This document shows positions 17,251 to 24,973 of a DNA stretch of 64,000 nucleotides, one piece after another. The position numbers and the translations under genes are program-made. Positions within the stretch are counted from its first letter, which is position 1; the number at the start of each line of letters is the position of its first letter. The stretch covers positions 248,001 to 312,000 of the forward strand of contig NZ_FOFR01000001.1 in assembly GCF_900110955.1 (NCBI RefSeq), given 5' to 3'. The notes beneath the pieces are model-generated. The model searched no databases and was not told the origin of the DNA. It worked only from the letters and a program-made list of their open reading frames with translations. Origin of the DNA: Lentzea xinjiangensis (GTDB lineage: Bacteria; Actinomycetota; Actinomycetes; Mycobacteriales; Pseudonocardiaceae).

Positions 17251-17793
17251 ATGATGAAGCGTGCTGGTCTCGTGCTCGTCGCAACGGCTTTGCTCGGCCT
17301 CGCCGCCGGAGCGGCGGGTTCCACGGCCGCGCCGACGCCCGCGGTGATGAACGGCGGTGATGCCCAGGTCGCGCCCGCCGTGCAGGTCCCGGCCGGCCAC
17401 AAGGTCGTCGCCAAGCTCCAGGCCAAGGGCGTGCAGACCTACACCTGCGCCGCGGGGGCCTGGAAGGGGCTCGAGCCCGCCGCCACCCTGTCGGACCGGC
17501 TCGGCAGGGCCGTCGGCCTGCACTCGCGCGGTCCGATCTGGGTCTCCACGCTCGACGGCAGCGCCGTCGAGGCCGCCCCGGTCGACGGCGCCCGCAACGA
17601 CGTCGCGGGAGCGGTTCCCGAGCTGCTGCTGAAGGCCAAGTCCACCAGGGGCGAGGGCGTGTTCGCCGGCGTCACCTACGTCCAGCGCCTCGCCACCAAG
17701 GGCGGCGTCGCACCGGCCGGCGGGTGCCAGGAGGGCGCCCAGACGTCCGTCCGCTACGAGGCCCTCTACACCTTCTCCGCGCCCGCCCTCTGA
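17251..17793 (+). CDS. DUF3455 secreted protein
   Basis: 180 residues. A signal peptide spans about residues 1-24 (KRAGLVLVATALLGLAAG, cut after an Ala-rich stretch). The mature part shows the DUF3455 layout: an N-terminal VPAGHKVVAKL, then GVQTYTCAAGAW with a conserved Cys, and a C-terminal GGCQEGA that could form a disulphide. The family is of unknown function and common in secreted or outer-surface proteins. The start is ambiguous among GTG 17248, ATG 17251 and ATG 17254; AGGAG at 17240-17244 best fits ATG 17251. A ladder of possible starts like this is common and does not affect the mature protein. Its end overlaps the convergent MFS gene by 28 bp. Confidence 0.82.
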   Translation: MMKRAGLVLVATALLGLAAGAAGSTAAPTPAVMNGGDAQVAPAVQVPAGHKVVAKLQAKGVQTYTCAAGAWKGLEPAATLSDRLGRAVGLHSRGPIWVSTLDGSAVEAAPVDGARNDVAGAVPELLLKAKSTRGEGVFAGVTYVQRLATKGGVAPAGGCQEGAQTSVRYEALYTFSAPAL

Positions 17794-18941
17794 ACCAGGG
17801 CGACCACGGCCGCGCTGACCATCGTGACGCCGACGACCCAGAGGCCCGTCTTCTGGGTCCCGGTGAGGTCCTGGAGCCAGCCGGTGACGTAGGGCGCGGC
17901 GAACCCGCTCACGTTGCCCAGTGAGTTGATCAACGCGATCCCGCCCGCCGCCGCCGTGCCGCCCAGGAAGCTCGTGGGAAGCGCCCAGAACGTGGGCAGC
18001 GCGGCGCAGACCCCGATGGCGCAGACCGAGACGGCCACCATCGCCGCGACCGGGTGGTCGAGGTGCAGCGCGACCGGGATGGCCGCCCCGCCGAGCAGCA
18101 TCGGCGCGGCGACGTGCCACTTCCGCTCCCCGGTGCGGTCACCGTGCCTGGCCCACAGGACCATGGCGACCGCGCCGAGGACGTACGGGATCGCGTTGAT
18201 CAGCCCGCGTTCGACGGCACCGGCCTGCGGCGCCAGGCCCTTGATGATCGTCGGCAGGAAGAACCCCAGCGTGTAGAGCCCGTACACGATTCCGAAGTAG
18301 ACGAAGCTCAGCGCGAGGATCCGCGGGTGCGTCAGCGCCTTCCTGAGCGGCCAGTGCTCCTCGCGCGGCTGCTCGACGGCTTCCGCCGGCTTGTCCGGCA
18401 GCCAGAACCACGTGACGAACGCCAGCGCGATCGCCGGCAACCCTTCGACGAGGAACATCGTGCGCCAGTCCGTCCACTGGATCAGCAGCCCGCTGAACGT
18501 GGCCCCGAGCGCGGTCGAGATCGGCACCGCCACCATGAACAGCGCGACGATCCTGGCCCGGTCCTTCTGCGGGTACCAGTACGTCAGGTACAGGATGATC
18601 CCGGGGAAGAAACCGGCCTCCGCCACGCCCAGCAGGAACCGCAGCACGATCAGCACGGTCCCGTTGGGCACGAAGGCCATGGCCGTGGCGACGATCCCCC
18701 AGCTCACCATGATCCGGGCGATCCACCTGCGCGCTCCGAACCGGTGCAGCGCGAGGTTGCTGGGCACCTCGAGCAGCAGGTAGCCGATGAAGAACACCCC
18801 GGACGCGAACCCGAAGACCGTCGCCGACAGCCGGAGCTCCTCCGACATCCCGTTCGGCCCGGCGAACCCGATGTTGACCCGGTCCAGGTAGTTGATGAAG
18901 TACAGCAGGCACAAGTACGGCAGGACCAGCTTCTTGGGCAC
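17766..18941 (-). CDS. MFS transporter, anion:cation symporter (ACS) type
   Basis: 391 residues with 12 predicted helices. The start LCLLYFINYLDRVNIGFA is the hallmark of the ACS family (D-galactonate, tartrate, phthalate and allantoate importers): an N-terminal YxDRxNIG after helix 1. The substrate is therefore probably an organic acid taken up with protons. The frame stays open to 19040, but GTG at 18941 gives the family N-terminus and avoids running into the divergent SDR at 18957. The two start codons are only about 15 bp apart, so their promoters must overlap. Confidence 0.85.
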   Translation of the reverse strand: MPKKLVLPYLCLLYFINYLDRVNIGFAGPNGMSEELRLSATVFGFASGVFFIGYLLLEVPSNLALHRFGARRWIARIMVSWGIVATAMAFVPNGTVLIVLRFLLGVAEAGFFPGIILYLTYWYPQKDRARIVALFMVAVPISTALGATFSGLLIQWTDWRTMFLVEGLPAIALAFVTWFWLPDKPAEAVEQPREEHWPLRKALTHPRILALSFVYFGIVYGLYTLGFFLPTIIKGLAPQAGAVERGLINAIPYVLGAVAMVLWARHGDRTGERKWHVAAPMLLGGAAIPVALHLDHPVAAMVAVSVCAIGVCAALPTFWALPTSFLGGTAAAGGIALINSLGNVSGFAAPYVTGWLQDLTGTQKTGLWVVGVTMVSAAVVALVQRAGAEKV

Positions 18942-18944
18942 GGT

Positions 18945-18950
18945 TAGAGT
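18945..18950 (+). promoter_or_regulatory. Leaderless-type -10 box (TAGAGT) for the SDR at 18957
   Basis: TAGAGT, six nt (TCCCCC), ATG at 18957. The hexamer lies between the two divergent start codons. Confidence 0.55.
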
Positions 18951-18956
18951 TCCCCC

Positions 18957-19634
18957 ATGAGTGATCGTCCGGTCGCCCTGGTCACCGGGGCATCCAGCGG
19001 AATCGGCTCGGCCATCGCCAGGAGTCTGGCCCCGACGCACGACCTCCTGCTAGGCGGCCGCGACGAGACCTCCCTGTCCCTGCTGGCAGCCGAGCTGCCG
19101 GGCGCGCAGCCCTGGGCCTTCGACCTGACCAACCTCGCCTCGGCCGACACGACCCACATCCCCCGCCTGGACGTGGTCGTGCACAGCGCCGGCGTGGCCC
19201 TGCTCGGTCCGGTCGGCGAGGCCTCGGCCGACGTCTGGCGCCGGACGTTCGAGCTGAACGTCGTGGCGGTCGCCGAGCTGACCCGCCTCCTGCTCCCGCA
19301 GCTCCGCGCGGCCTCCGGCCAGGTCGTCCTGCTCAACTCGGGCGCCGGCCTGCGCGTCAACCCGGGCTGGGGCGCGTACGCGGCGTCGAAGTTCGCGCTG
19401 CGGGCCTACGCCGATGCCCTGCGCGCCGACGAGCCGTCGCTGCGGGTGACCTCGGTGTTCCCGGGGCGGACGGACACGCCGATGCAGCGCGAGGTGCGGC
19501 GCCAGGAGGGCGGCGAGTACGACGCCACGCGGTACCTCGACCCCGCCTCGGTGGCGCGCGCGGTGGTGTCGGCGGTGCTGGCGACACCGGACGCGCACAT
19601 CACCGAGATCGTCGTCCGTCCACAGCCCAGGTGA
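18957..19634 (+). CDS. SDR family oxidoreductase
   Basis: 225 residues. Cofactor motif TGASSGIGSAIA, then HSAG in place of NNAG, Ser in LLNSGAG and YAASK for the catalytic Tyr/Lys. The C-terminal segment is short, as in classical SDRs acting on small carbonyls. Substrate unknown. ATG at 18957 is supported by the -10 hexamer 6 nt upstream. Divergent from an ACS-type carrier, which could bring in its substrate (inference). A terminator hairpin follows directly. Confidence 0.87.
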   Translation: MSDRPVALVTGASSGIGSAIARSLAPTHDLLLGGRDETSLSLLAAELPGAQPWAFDLTNLASADTTHIPRLDVVVHSAGVALLGPVGEASADVWRRTFELNVVAVAELTRLLLPQLRAASGQVVLLNSGAGLRVNPGWGAYAASKFALRAYADALRADEPSLRVTSVFPGRTDTPMQREVRRQEGGEYDATRYLDPASVARAVVSAVLATPDAHITEIVVRPQPR

Positions 19635-19639
19635 GTTGT

Positions 19640-19664
19640 CCACAGGCTGATCAACAGCCTGTGG
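19640..19664 (+). terminator. Hairpin terminator after the SDR gene
   Basis: 10-bp perfect stem CCACAGGCTG / CAGCCTGTGG with a 5-nt loop. Its left arm contains TTGTCCACA (19636-19644), an actinobacterial DnaA-box match; a single box is probably incidental. The remaining about 165 bp to the next gene shows no other structure. Confidence 0.65.
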
Positions 19665-19830
19665 CCAGGTGCTGACGGACGGTAAAATTGAAACTGGGGG
19701 AACCCGGCGCGCACCCTGCTGCTGCGTGCCGCCATCGCCCTTTTGCGCTGCTACGGCTCTGTGTACCGCCATCGTGCTGTGCGGCGCCACGGCCTGTGCA
19801 ACGCCAGCCCGATGCAGACGCCATCAGCCC

Positions 19831-21138
19831 TCATGCGCTGCGCAGCCGCGCAGCCACGGCCGTGACGCCCGCCTGCGCCTCCCGCCGGTCCACCCTGGTG
19901 GACTCCCCACCGGCGACGACGTGGTCGCCGGCCACCCACACGTCGGTGACCCGGCGGGCCCCGGAAGCCCACACCAGGTTCGCCAGCAGCTGCGAGTCCG
20001 GCGCGTCCACCCCGGTGGCGAACGCGGGGTCGTCGACGTCGACGTGCACGACGTCCGCCCAGCGCCCGGCCTCCAGCGCCCCGATGTCGTCGCGTCCCAG
20101 GGCCGCTGCCCCGCCCCGCGTGGCCATCAGCAGCGCCTGAGCCGCGCCGAGCACCGTGGCGTCCATCGTGGACACCCGCGCGAGCAGACCGGCCAGCCTG
20201 GCCTCCTCGAAGAGGTCGAGGTCGTCGTTGGAGGCGGGCCCGTCCGTGCCCAGCCCCACCGCGATCCCGGCGGCCAGCATCTCCGGCACCCGTGCGATGC
20301 CCGAGGCGAGCTTCATGTTCGACCCGGGGCAGTGCGCCACGCCGACGCCGAACGACGCGTACAGGGCGATGTCGTCGTCGGACAGGTGGACCGAGTGCGC
20401 GGACAGCACCCGCCCGCCCAGCACGTCCGCGGCCTTCAGCAACGCGGGCACCGACCCGTGCTCGGCGCGCTGGGCCTCGTCCTCGAACGGCGACTCGGCG
20501 ACGTGCACCATCAGCAGCGCGCCGCGCTCCCGCGCCTCGGCGGCGATCTCGGTGAGCTGGGCGGGGGAGAGCGTGTAGGCGGAGTGCGGCCCGTACGCCA
20601 GCTCGACGCGTCCGCCGGGGCCGGACACCAGGCCGTCGGCGTCGATCCAGGACGAGATCTCATCGGTCTGGGACCGCCACGACATCCCCGGCACGTCGAG
20701 GATCGCGCCGCCGAAGACGACCCGCGAACCGGCCGCGAGCACCGAGGACACCAGCTCGGGGCCGTGGAAGTACATCTCGGCGGACGTGGTGACGCCGTGC
20801 CGCAGCATCTCGACGGCGCCCAGCAGCATGCCCGTGCCGATGTCGGCCGCGGTCATCCGTGCCTCGTTCGGCCACATGTGCTCCTGCAGCCACCGCAGCA
20901 GCGGCAGGTCCGAGCCCAGGCCGCGCAGCACCGTCATCGGGCTGTGGGCGTGCGTGTTGACGAGGCCGGGCAGCAGGATCCCGGACAGCGAGCGCACCTC
21001 GCCGTCGAAAGCGGGTGCCGAGGCGGCCTCACCCACGTAGGTGATCCGGCCGTCGACGACGTCCACGACCGCGTCTCGCAGCACGGAGCAGGTCGGGTCG
21101 CAGGGCAGGACAACCGGGGCGTGCAGGCGGAGTGACAT
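19831..21138 (-). CDS. Amidohydrolase, nucleobase/nucleoside deaminase type
   Basis: 435 residues. The metal site residues are in NTHAHSP (HxH), MVHVAESPF, SAHSVHL and GTDGPASND, the pattern of cyclic deaminases such as the 8-oxoguanine, SAH/MTA and hydroxydechloroatrazine group. The enzyme probably removes an amino group from a purine-like ring using Zn in the cytosol. The true substrate needs biochemistry. ATG at 21138 is chosen over an upstream GTG because the domain begins there (MSLRLHAP). It stands alone on the minus strand. Confidence 0.85.
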   Translation of the reverse strand: MSLRLHAPVVLPCDPTCSVLRDAVVDVVDGRITYVGEAASAPAFDGEVRSLSGILLPGLVNTHAHSPMTVLRGLGSDLPLLRWLQEHMWPNEARMTAADIGTGMLLGAVEMLRHGVTTSAEMYFHGPELVSSVLAAGSRVVFGGAILDVPGMSWRSQTDEISSWIDADGLVSGPGGRVELAYGPHSAYTLSPAQLTEIAAEARERGALLMVHVAESPFEDEAQRAEHGSVPALLKAADVLGGRVLSAHSVHLSDDDIALYASFGVGVAHCPGSNMKLASGIARVPEMLAAGIAVGLGTDGPASNDDLDLFEEARLAGLLARVSTMDATVLGAAQALLMATRGGAAALGRDDIGALEAGRWADVVHVDVDDPAFATGVDAPDSQLLANLVWASGARRVTDVWVAGDHVVAGGESTRVDRREAQAGVTAVAARLRSA

Positions 21139-21265
21139 GCGGAGAATCCTGCCATTGTGACGCCAGTCACATTCATGCATAGGTCGGCGGCGGGTGGGCA
21201 TCCTGGCTCCGTCGGGCGCGGGCCGACCCCCAGGGTCCGCCCCGGCCTAAAACTCCTCCCCAACC

Positions 21266-21300
21266 AAGGGGCCCGTCGTGCACGCCTCGATGGGCCCTTT
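21266..21300 (+). terminator. Terminator- or attenuator-like hairpin before the tiny ORF pair
   Basis: A 13-bp stem (AAGGGGCCCGTCG with CGATGGGCCCTTT, two G-U pairs) and a 9-nt loop, followed by GTGCTTTCC. No complete plus-strand gene lies upstream of it, so it may belong to the leader of the tiny ORFs. Confidence 0.45.
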
Positions 21301-21345
21301 GTGCTTTCCGGGCAACCACGACGAGAGCAAGGACGTCACTTGATC

Positions 21346-21429
21346 ATGTCGAAGAAGCCGTGCACGTCCAGTGGAGACTTCCGGCGCGCGCAGAAGCCCG
21401 CGACCCCCAAGCCGCCGACCCGGCGCTGA
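21346..21429 (+). CDS. Possible 27-residue basic peptide
   Basis: ATG to TGA, 27 residues rich in Lys, Arg, Pro and Thr: it begins MSKKPCTSSG and ends KPPTRR, with one Cys at position 6. An AAGGA is present 12 nt upstream; a TTG at 21340 would have better spacing. I do not recognise it. It is encoded just upstream of an acidic 28-residue ORF in the same direction. Coding status is uncertain. Confidence 0.35.
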   Translation: MSKKPCTSSGDFRRAQKPATPKPPTRR

Positions 21430-21437
21430 GTTGGCAT

Positions 21438-21466
21438 GATCACAGCCCACGGTACGGGCGTGATCA
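21438..21466 (+). promoter_or_regulatory. Inverted repeat before the acidic tiny ORF
   Basis: TGATCAC (21438-21444) and GTGATCA (21460-21466) form a 7-bp inverted repeat spaced by 15 bp, ending just upstream of the GGAGG at 21470. It looks like an operator or a leader hairpin. Confidence 0.4.
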
Positions 21467-21479
21467 CGCGGAGGCAGCA

Positions 21480-21566
21480 GTGGCCGACATCGACCCCCAG
21501 AACGACGACCAGTTCAGCGATGTCGAGATGACGCAGGAGTTCGACGTCATCCGCGACGAGCTCTAG
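21480..21566 (+). CDS. 28-residue acidic peptide
   Basis: GTG at 21480 with GGAGG (21470-21474) at ideal spacing, ending at TAG 21564-21566. Of 28 residues, 10 are Asp or Glu and only one is Arg; the ending is EFDVIRDEL. Its stop codon overlaps the stop of the convergent histidine kinase through a shared CTAG. The good ribosome site makes it more convincing than the basic ORF upstream. No known family is recognised; an antitoxin-like, ribosomally made precursor or regulatory role are all open. Confidence 0.55.
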   Translation: MADIDPQNDDQFSDVEMTQEFDVIRDEL

Positions 21567-22720
21567 GCGATCGGCAGCTCGGCGCGGACCGTCCACCCGG
21601 TCGGTTCGCGCCGGCCGGCGGAGAACGTTCCGCCCAGCAGTTCCACGCGCTCGCGCATGCCCACGAGCCCGTAGCCCCCGGAGCCGCCGACGGGGACACC
21701 CGAGGCCACGCCGTCGTCGAGCACGACCAAGCGCAGCAAACCGTCGCCCGAGGACAGTTCCAAGTCCACAGAGGACACCGACAGCGCGTGCTTCCGGGTG
21801 TTGGTCAGCGATTCCTGCACCAGCCGTAGCACCGAGCGGGCCAGTTCCTGCGGCACCGCGTCCCGCAGGTCGAACGACAGCCGCACCGGCAGCCCGGACT
21901 CCGCCGCCAGTGACCGCACGTCGTCCATCAACGACGAGGAAGCGGCCGGACCGGCGGAGTCCCCGTCCCGCATGGTGCCGACCAGACGCCGCATCGCCGT
22001 GAGCGCCTCGTTGCCCGAAGCGGCGATGACCGGCAGCACGTCCGCGTCGCGGTTCATCTGACCGGCCTGCGCGTGCACGACGATCGCCGTCACGTAATGC
22101 GCCACCACGTCGTGCAGTTCGCGCGCCAACGCCATCCGCTCGGCGTTCTGCGCCGCCGCGACGGATGCCGCGAGCTGAGACGCGCGTTCGGCGTCACGGG
22201 CGCGGAAGTACAGGCCGGTGCCGACGGCCAGCACGAGCATGATGCACGCGCCGAAGAGGTACGACGAGGGATCAGGTTCCCAGTCGCGGTACTCGACGGC
22301 CGAGACGACCGGCCACCCGAGGACCTCCGCGGCGATCATCGCCCCCACCACCAGCAGCGTGCCGATCACCGCTCGCCAGCGCGAGGACTCCCGCACGAGG
22401 ACCGCGATGGTCGCCATCGCGGCGCCGGTGGTCGAGATGTTGGCACCGCTGATGAAGAAGTGCGGCTCGAACGCCACGCCGAGGAAGCGCAGGTAACCGG
22501 CCACGCAGGCGATCGAGAACGCCACCGCGAGCGCCGCGTCGAACGGCCGGCGCGGTGCCAGCACCGCGATCACGCAGATGACCAGCACCCCGGGGACCTG
22601 CCACCAGCCGGACGCGGTGTCGATCGACCCGGCCTCCGCCACGACGATCCCGGCGAGCGAGAGCGCCAGCGGCCACTGGCGCTTGGCGAGCAGCCGCCAG
22701 TCCAAGTCCGTGCTCTCCAC
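21563..22720 (-). CDS. Orphan sensor histidine kinase (NarL/DesK type)
   Basis: 385 residues. An N-terminal block of about six hydrophobic helices (residues 13-175) forms the sensor. A HisKA_3 dimerisation helix follows with the phospho-acceptor His in ARELHDVVAHYVTAIVV, then a HATPase domain with QESLTNTRKHA (N box), VVLDDG and GGYGLVGMRERV (G box). It autophosphorylates on His and should pass phosphate to a LuxR-type regulator, but no response regulator gene lies on either side, so it is an orphan. GTG at 22720 follows TACTGT (22728-22733) by 7 nt. It ends against two tiny ORFs. Confidence 0.9.
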   Translation of the reverse strand: MESTDLDWRLLAKRQWPLALSLAGIVVAEAGSIDTASGWWQVPGVLVICVIAVLAPRRPFDAALAVAFSIACVAGYLRFLGVAFEPHFFISGANISTTGAAMATIAVLVRESSRWRAVIGTLLVVGAMIAAEVLGWPVVSAVEYRDWEPDPSSYLFGACIMLVLAVGTGLYFRARDAERASQLAASVAAAQNAERMALARELHDVVAHYVTAIVVHAQAGQMNRDADVLPVIAASGNEALTAMRRLVGTMRDGDSAGPAASSSLMDDVRSLAAESGLPVRLSFDLRDAVPQELARSVLRLVQESLTNTRKHALSVSSVDLELSSGDGLLRLVVLDDGVASGVPVGGSGGYGLVGMRERVELLGGTFSAGRREPTGWTVRAELPIA

Positions 22721-22727
22721 GCGGGCA

Positions 22728-22733
22728 ACAGTA
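22728..22733 (-). promoter_or_regulatory. Leaderless-type -10 box (TACTGT) for the orphan kinase
   Basis: TACTGT, 7 nt, GTG at 22720. If right, the structured element at 22773-22833 is not in the kinase message. Confidence 0.5.
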
Positions 22734-22772
22734 GAGCCGGAAGGCCCACGGCGCGTCCGACTCGGGGATAAC

Positions 22773-22833
22773 CCGGCATCAGCCGGAAGGCTGAGAGGGC
22801 GACCTGCGGAAATACCCTCCCGGCGGATGCCGG
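22773..22833 (+). ncRNA. Structured leader-like RNA element before the 32-residue membrane ORF
   Basis: Three nested helices can form: CCGGCATC (22773-22780) with GATGCCGG (22826-22833), GCCGG (22782-22786) with CCGGC (22820-22824), and GAGGG (22795-22799) with CCCTC (22815-22819), leaving an apical loop CGACCTGCGGAAATA. It ends 56 bp before the small ORF. It contains CTGAGAGGG, reminiscent of but not sufficient for a TPP riboswitch. Class unknown. Confidence 0.4.
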
Positions 22834-22888
22834 ATCACGCGCCGGTCACGGACTCTGGAGGAGCGGAAGTCGGGAAACGGAGGACGCC

Positions 22889-22987
22889 ATGTTGTCAGTT
22901 GTGTTCACTTGGGCCGCCGCTGTGGTCGGCCTGCTGGTCCTGGCGCTGATGGCCCTGTCGGGCGTGATGATCGACTCTCAGAGGTAG
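22889..22987 (+). CDS. 32-residue single-pass membrane peptide
   Basis: ATG at 22889 with GGAGGA at 22879-22884 just upstream, ending TAG at 22985-22987. Residues 3-27 are an unbroken hydrophobic segment rich in Val, Leu and Ala (WAAAVVGLLVLALMAL), with a short MIDSQR tail. It is likely a membrane-embedded micro-protein. No family recognised; KdpF-like peptides have a similar size but different sequence and no kdp genes are near. It is convergent with the NOS-like gene, 34 bp apart. Confidence 0.6.
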   Translation: MLSVVFTWAAAVVGLLVLALMALSGVMIDSQR

Positions 22988-23021
22988 TTCCGGAACCTCG
23001 GGCCAGCGTGTGATGGGGAAG

Positions 23022-24182
23022 TCAGGCGCTGGTCAGGGCGTGTTGCTGGCGGAGCAGCTCCGCCAGCCTGCTCGTCGGCTGCGGCCGGGTCTCGTCCACC
23101 GCGGCGGTGAAGCGCGCCGGAGCACCGGTCCGCGCCCGCGCGGCGGCGGCGGTGTCGAGCCGGAACGCCGGACGCGCCGGTGACGGGCGTTGCCGGGAGC
23201 GCAGCCACGCGAGGCGGTGCAGCGCCTCCGCGTGGTGGTCCGTGATGGTGACGGCCGCCTTGTCGAACGAGTGCAGCACTGCCGCGTTCAGGTGAACGGT
23301 GGCGAAGTCGCGCCACAGCGTGCGTTCGGACGAGGTGTCCAGCCCCAGCGCTTCGGCGACCTCGCGCGCCACGCCGTAGGCACCTTCCTCGGCCAGTGAC
23401 CGCGTGCCGATCTCGGCGCCGACGAACCACGAGTTGAACGGCGCGGCCGGGTAGTTGACGCCACCGATCGACAGCCGCATGTTCGAGATGACCGGGACCG
23501 CGTGCCAGCGCAGGCCCATCTCACCGAACCACGGCAGGTCCGGGTGCTCCAGCGGGACCTCGTGCACGATCTCGGGCGGCAGCGTGAACAGCCGCGGTCC
23601 CTCGTGCTGCGTCTCCACCACCAGCGGCAGCAGGTCGAAGCGCGACCGCCGCGCCGGCGGCCGCCACCCCATGCCCTGCATCGTCTCGGTGAACTGGGCG
23701 TACCGGCGGTCCCCCGTCCCGTCGGCGTACCCGGCGTACCGGATCAGCTGCTCGTTCCAGATCACCGGGCCGGGTGACCCCGGCGCGTCCGGCGCGAACA
23801 CCGTGACGAGCGGCCGGATCTCACCGCCGTTGGTCGCGAGCCGCAGGTGCTCCACGCACTCGCCCGCGACGGCGGCGGCGTTGCGGTAGCCGCGCAGGTC
23901 GCGGACCTTCAGCCGGCGCCACGGCACACCCGAGGTGCACCAGCCGGAGTCCCGCAACGCGATCCGCGCGCCGTACGCGAGCTCGTCGGTGGTGTGGCGG
24001 TAGGTTCCGGTCTCGGCGATCTCGGCGCGCACGTGGGCGATGCGGGCGGACAGCGAGCCTGCGTCGGAGTGCGCCGCGTGGAACATGCGGACGAACTCCT
24101 CCGCGACGGGGAGGACGTCGGGGGTCACGGAGCGGAAACCTAAGGCCGGAGCGGCCTCACGCGTCACTGCCACTCGGGGCAT
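23022..24182 (-). CDS. Nitric oxide synthase oxygenase-domain homologue, divergent
   Basis: 386 residues. The bacterial NOS fold is clear: WNEQLIRYAGY (141-151), LRWHAVPVISNM (224-235), IGGVNYPAAPFNSW, then the substrate-binding Glu in AEIGTR (E257), LDTSSERTLWRD and VTITDHHAEA. Bacterial NOS lacks its own reductase and makes NO from L-arginine with heme and pterin. Two things are odd. The heme-thiolate loop reads WCTSGVPW (C82) instead of the usual CIGR. The C-terminal Trp-rich VPPxSGSxTPVFH segment that shapes the pterin site is absent, replaced by an Arg/Ala-rich tail, with no sign of it in another frame. NO synthesis is therefore not certain. Confidence 0.83.
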   Translation of the reverse strand: MPRVAVTREAAPALGFRSVTPDVLPVAEEFVRMFHAAHSDAGSLSARIAHVRAEIAETGTYRHTTDELAYGARIALRDSGWCTSGVPWRRLKVRDLRGYRNAAAVAGECVEHLRLATNGGEIRPLVTVFAPDAPGSPGPVIWNEQLIRYAGYADGTGDRRYAQFTETMQGMGWRPPARRSRFDLLPLVVETQHEGPRLFTLPPEIVHEVPLEHPDLPWFGEMGLRWHAVPVISNMRLSIGGVNYPAAPFNSWFVGAEIGTRSLAEEGAYGVAREVAEALGLDTSSERTLWRDFATVHLNAAVLHSFDKAAVTITDHHAEALHRLAWLRSRQRPSPARPAFRLDTAAAARARTGAPARFTAAVDETRPQPTSRLAELLRQQHALTSA

Positions 24183-24260
24183 TTCGGGTGATCAACACCT
24201 GCCACTCCAACGAGTGAAAGCCAGACCCGCAGTGGCGGTGGTCCCCGCTTGAGACCTCGA

Positions 24261-24962
24261 TCAGGTGAGGTCGTTCCGCTTGAACATCAGGTCGTGCGAG
24301 ACGCGGCCCTCGTTCACGGCGCGCTGCTCGAACTTCGTGACGGGCCGCCAGTCCGGTCGCGGCGCCCACCCGTCATACATGTTGGTCAGCAGCCGCTCGC
24401 CCGAGCACACCTCGAGCATCTGCTCGGCGTAGTGCTCCCAGTCCGTCGCGAGGTGCAGCACGCCACCGGGCTCCAGGCGCGAGGCGACCAGCGACACGAA
24501 CTCCGGCTGCACGAGCCGGCGCTTGTGGTGCTTCTTCTTCGGCCACGGGTCCGGGAAGAAGATCCGCACGCCGTGCAACGACGCGGGCGCGATGTGGCCG
24601 GTCAACAGGTCGACGGCGTCACCGCGCAGCACGCGCAGGTTGTCCAGGCCGCCGAGGTGCTCGGCGCGCAGCAGGAGCTGGGCGAGGCCGGGCTTGTAGA
24701 CCTCGACGGCCACGTAGTTCAGCTCGGGGGCGGCGGCGACGAGCTGCGAGGTGGTCTCGCCCATGCCGGAGCCGATCTCCAGTAGCACCGGGGCGGAGCG
24801 GCCGAACCACGACGAGAAGTCCAGCGGGCCCTCGGGCAACGACTTCACGTCGTTGCCCATCTTCTCCCAGTACGTGTCCCAGGCGCGCTCCTGCCCCACG
24901 GTCATGCGCTCGCCGCGCTGCACGAAGCTGACGATGGAACGGGGGAACTCAGGCCTGGTCAC
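24261..24962 (-). CDS. trmB: tRNA (guanine-46-N7)-methyltransferase
   Basis: 233 residues. The SAM-binding motif is LLEIGSGMGE near residue 61, followed by VEVYKPG, and the family signature FPDPWPKKKHHKRR near 135 that contacts tRNA. C-terminal TKFEQRA is also conserved. It methylates G46 in the tRNA variable loop. GTG at 24962 begins 11 bp after the upstream hypothetical gene, so the two, and perhaps the NOS homologue 78 bp downstream, are co-transcribed. Confidence 0.94.
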   Translation of the reverse strand: MTRPEFPRSIVSFVQRGERMTVGQERAWDTYWEKMGNDVKSLPEGPLDFSSWFGRSAPVLLEIGSGMGETTSQLVAAAPELNYVAVEVYKPGLAQLLLRAEHLGGLDNLRVLRGDAVDLLTGHIAPASLHGVRIFFPDPWPKKKHHKRRLVQPEFVSLVASRLEPGGVLHLATDWEHYAEQMLEVCSGERLLTNMYDGWAPRPDWRPVTKFEQRAVNEGRVSHDLMFKRNDLT

Positions 24963-24973
24963 GACCGGACAGC

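Noticed and set aside
22785..22833. TPP riboswitch suggested by CTGAGAGGG and GATGCCGG
   Set aside because: The CCUGAUCUGG-like core is missing and helix order is wrong; no thiamine gene follows.
22889..22987. kdpF
   Set aside because: Size matches but the sequence does not and no kdpABC genes are near.
23022..23200. Frameshift as the cause of the missing NOS C-terminal segment
   Set aside because: The other minus-strand frames of this stretch do not encode the Trp-rich VPPxSGS segment.
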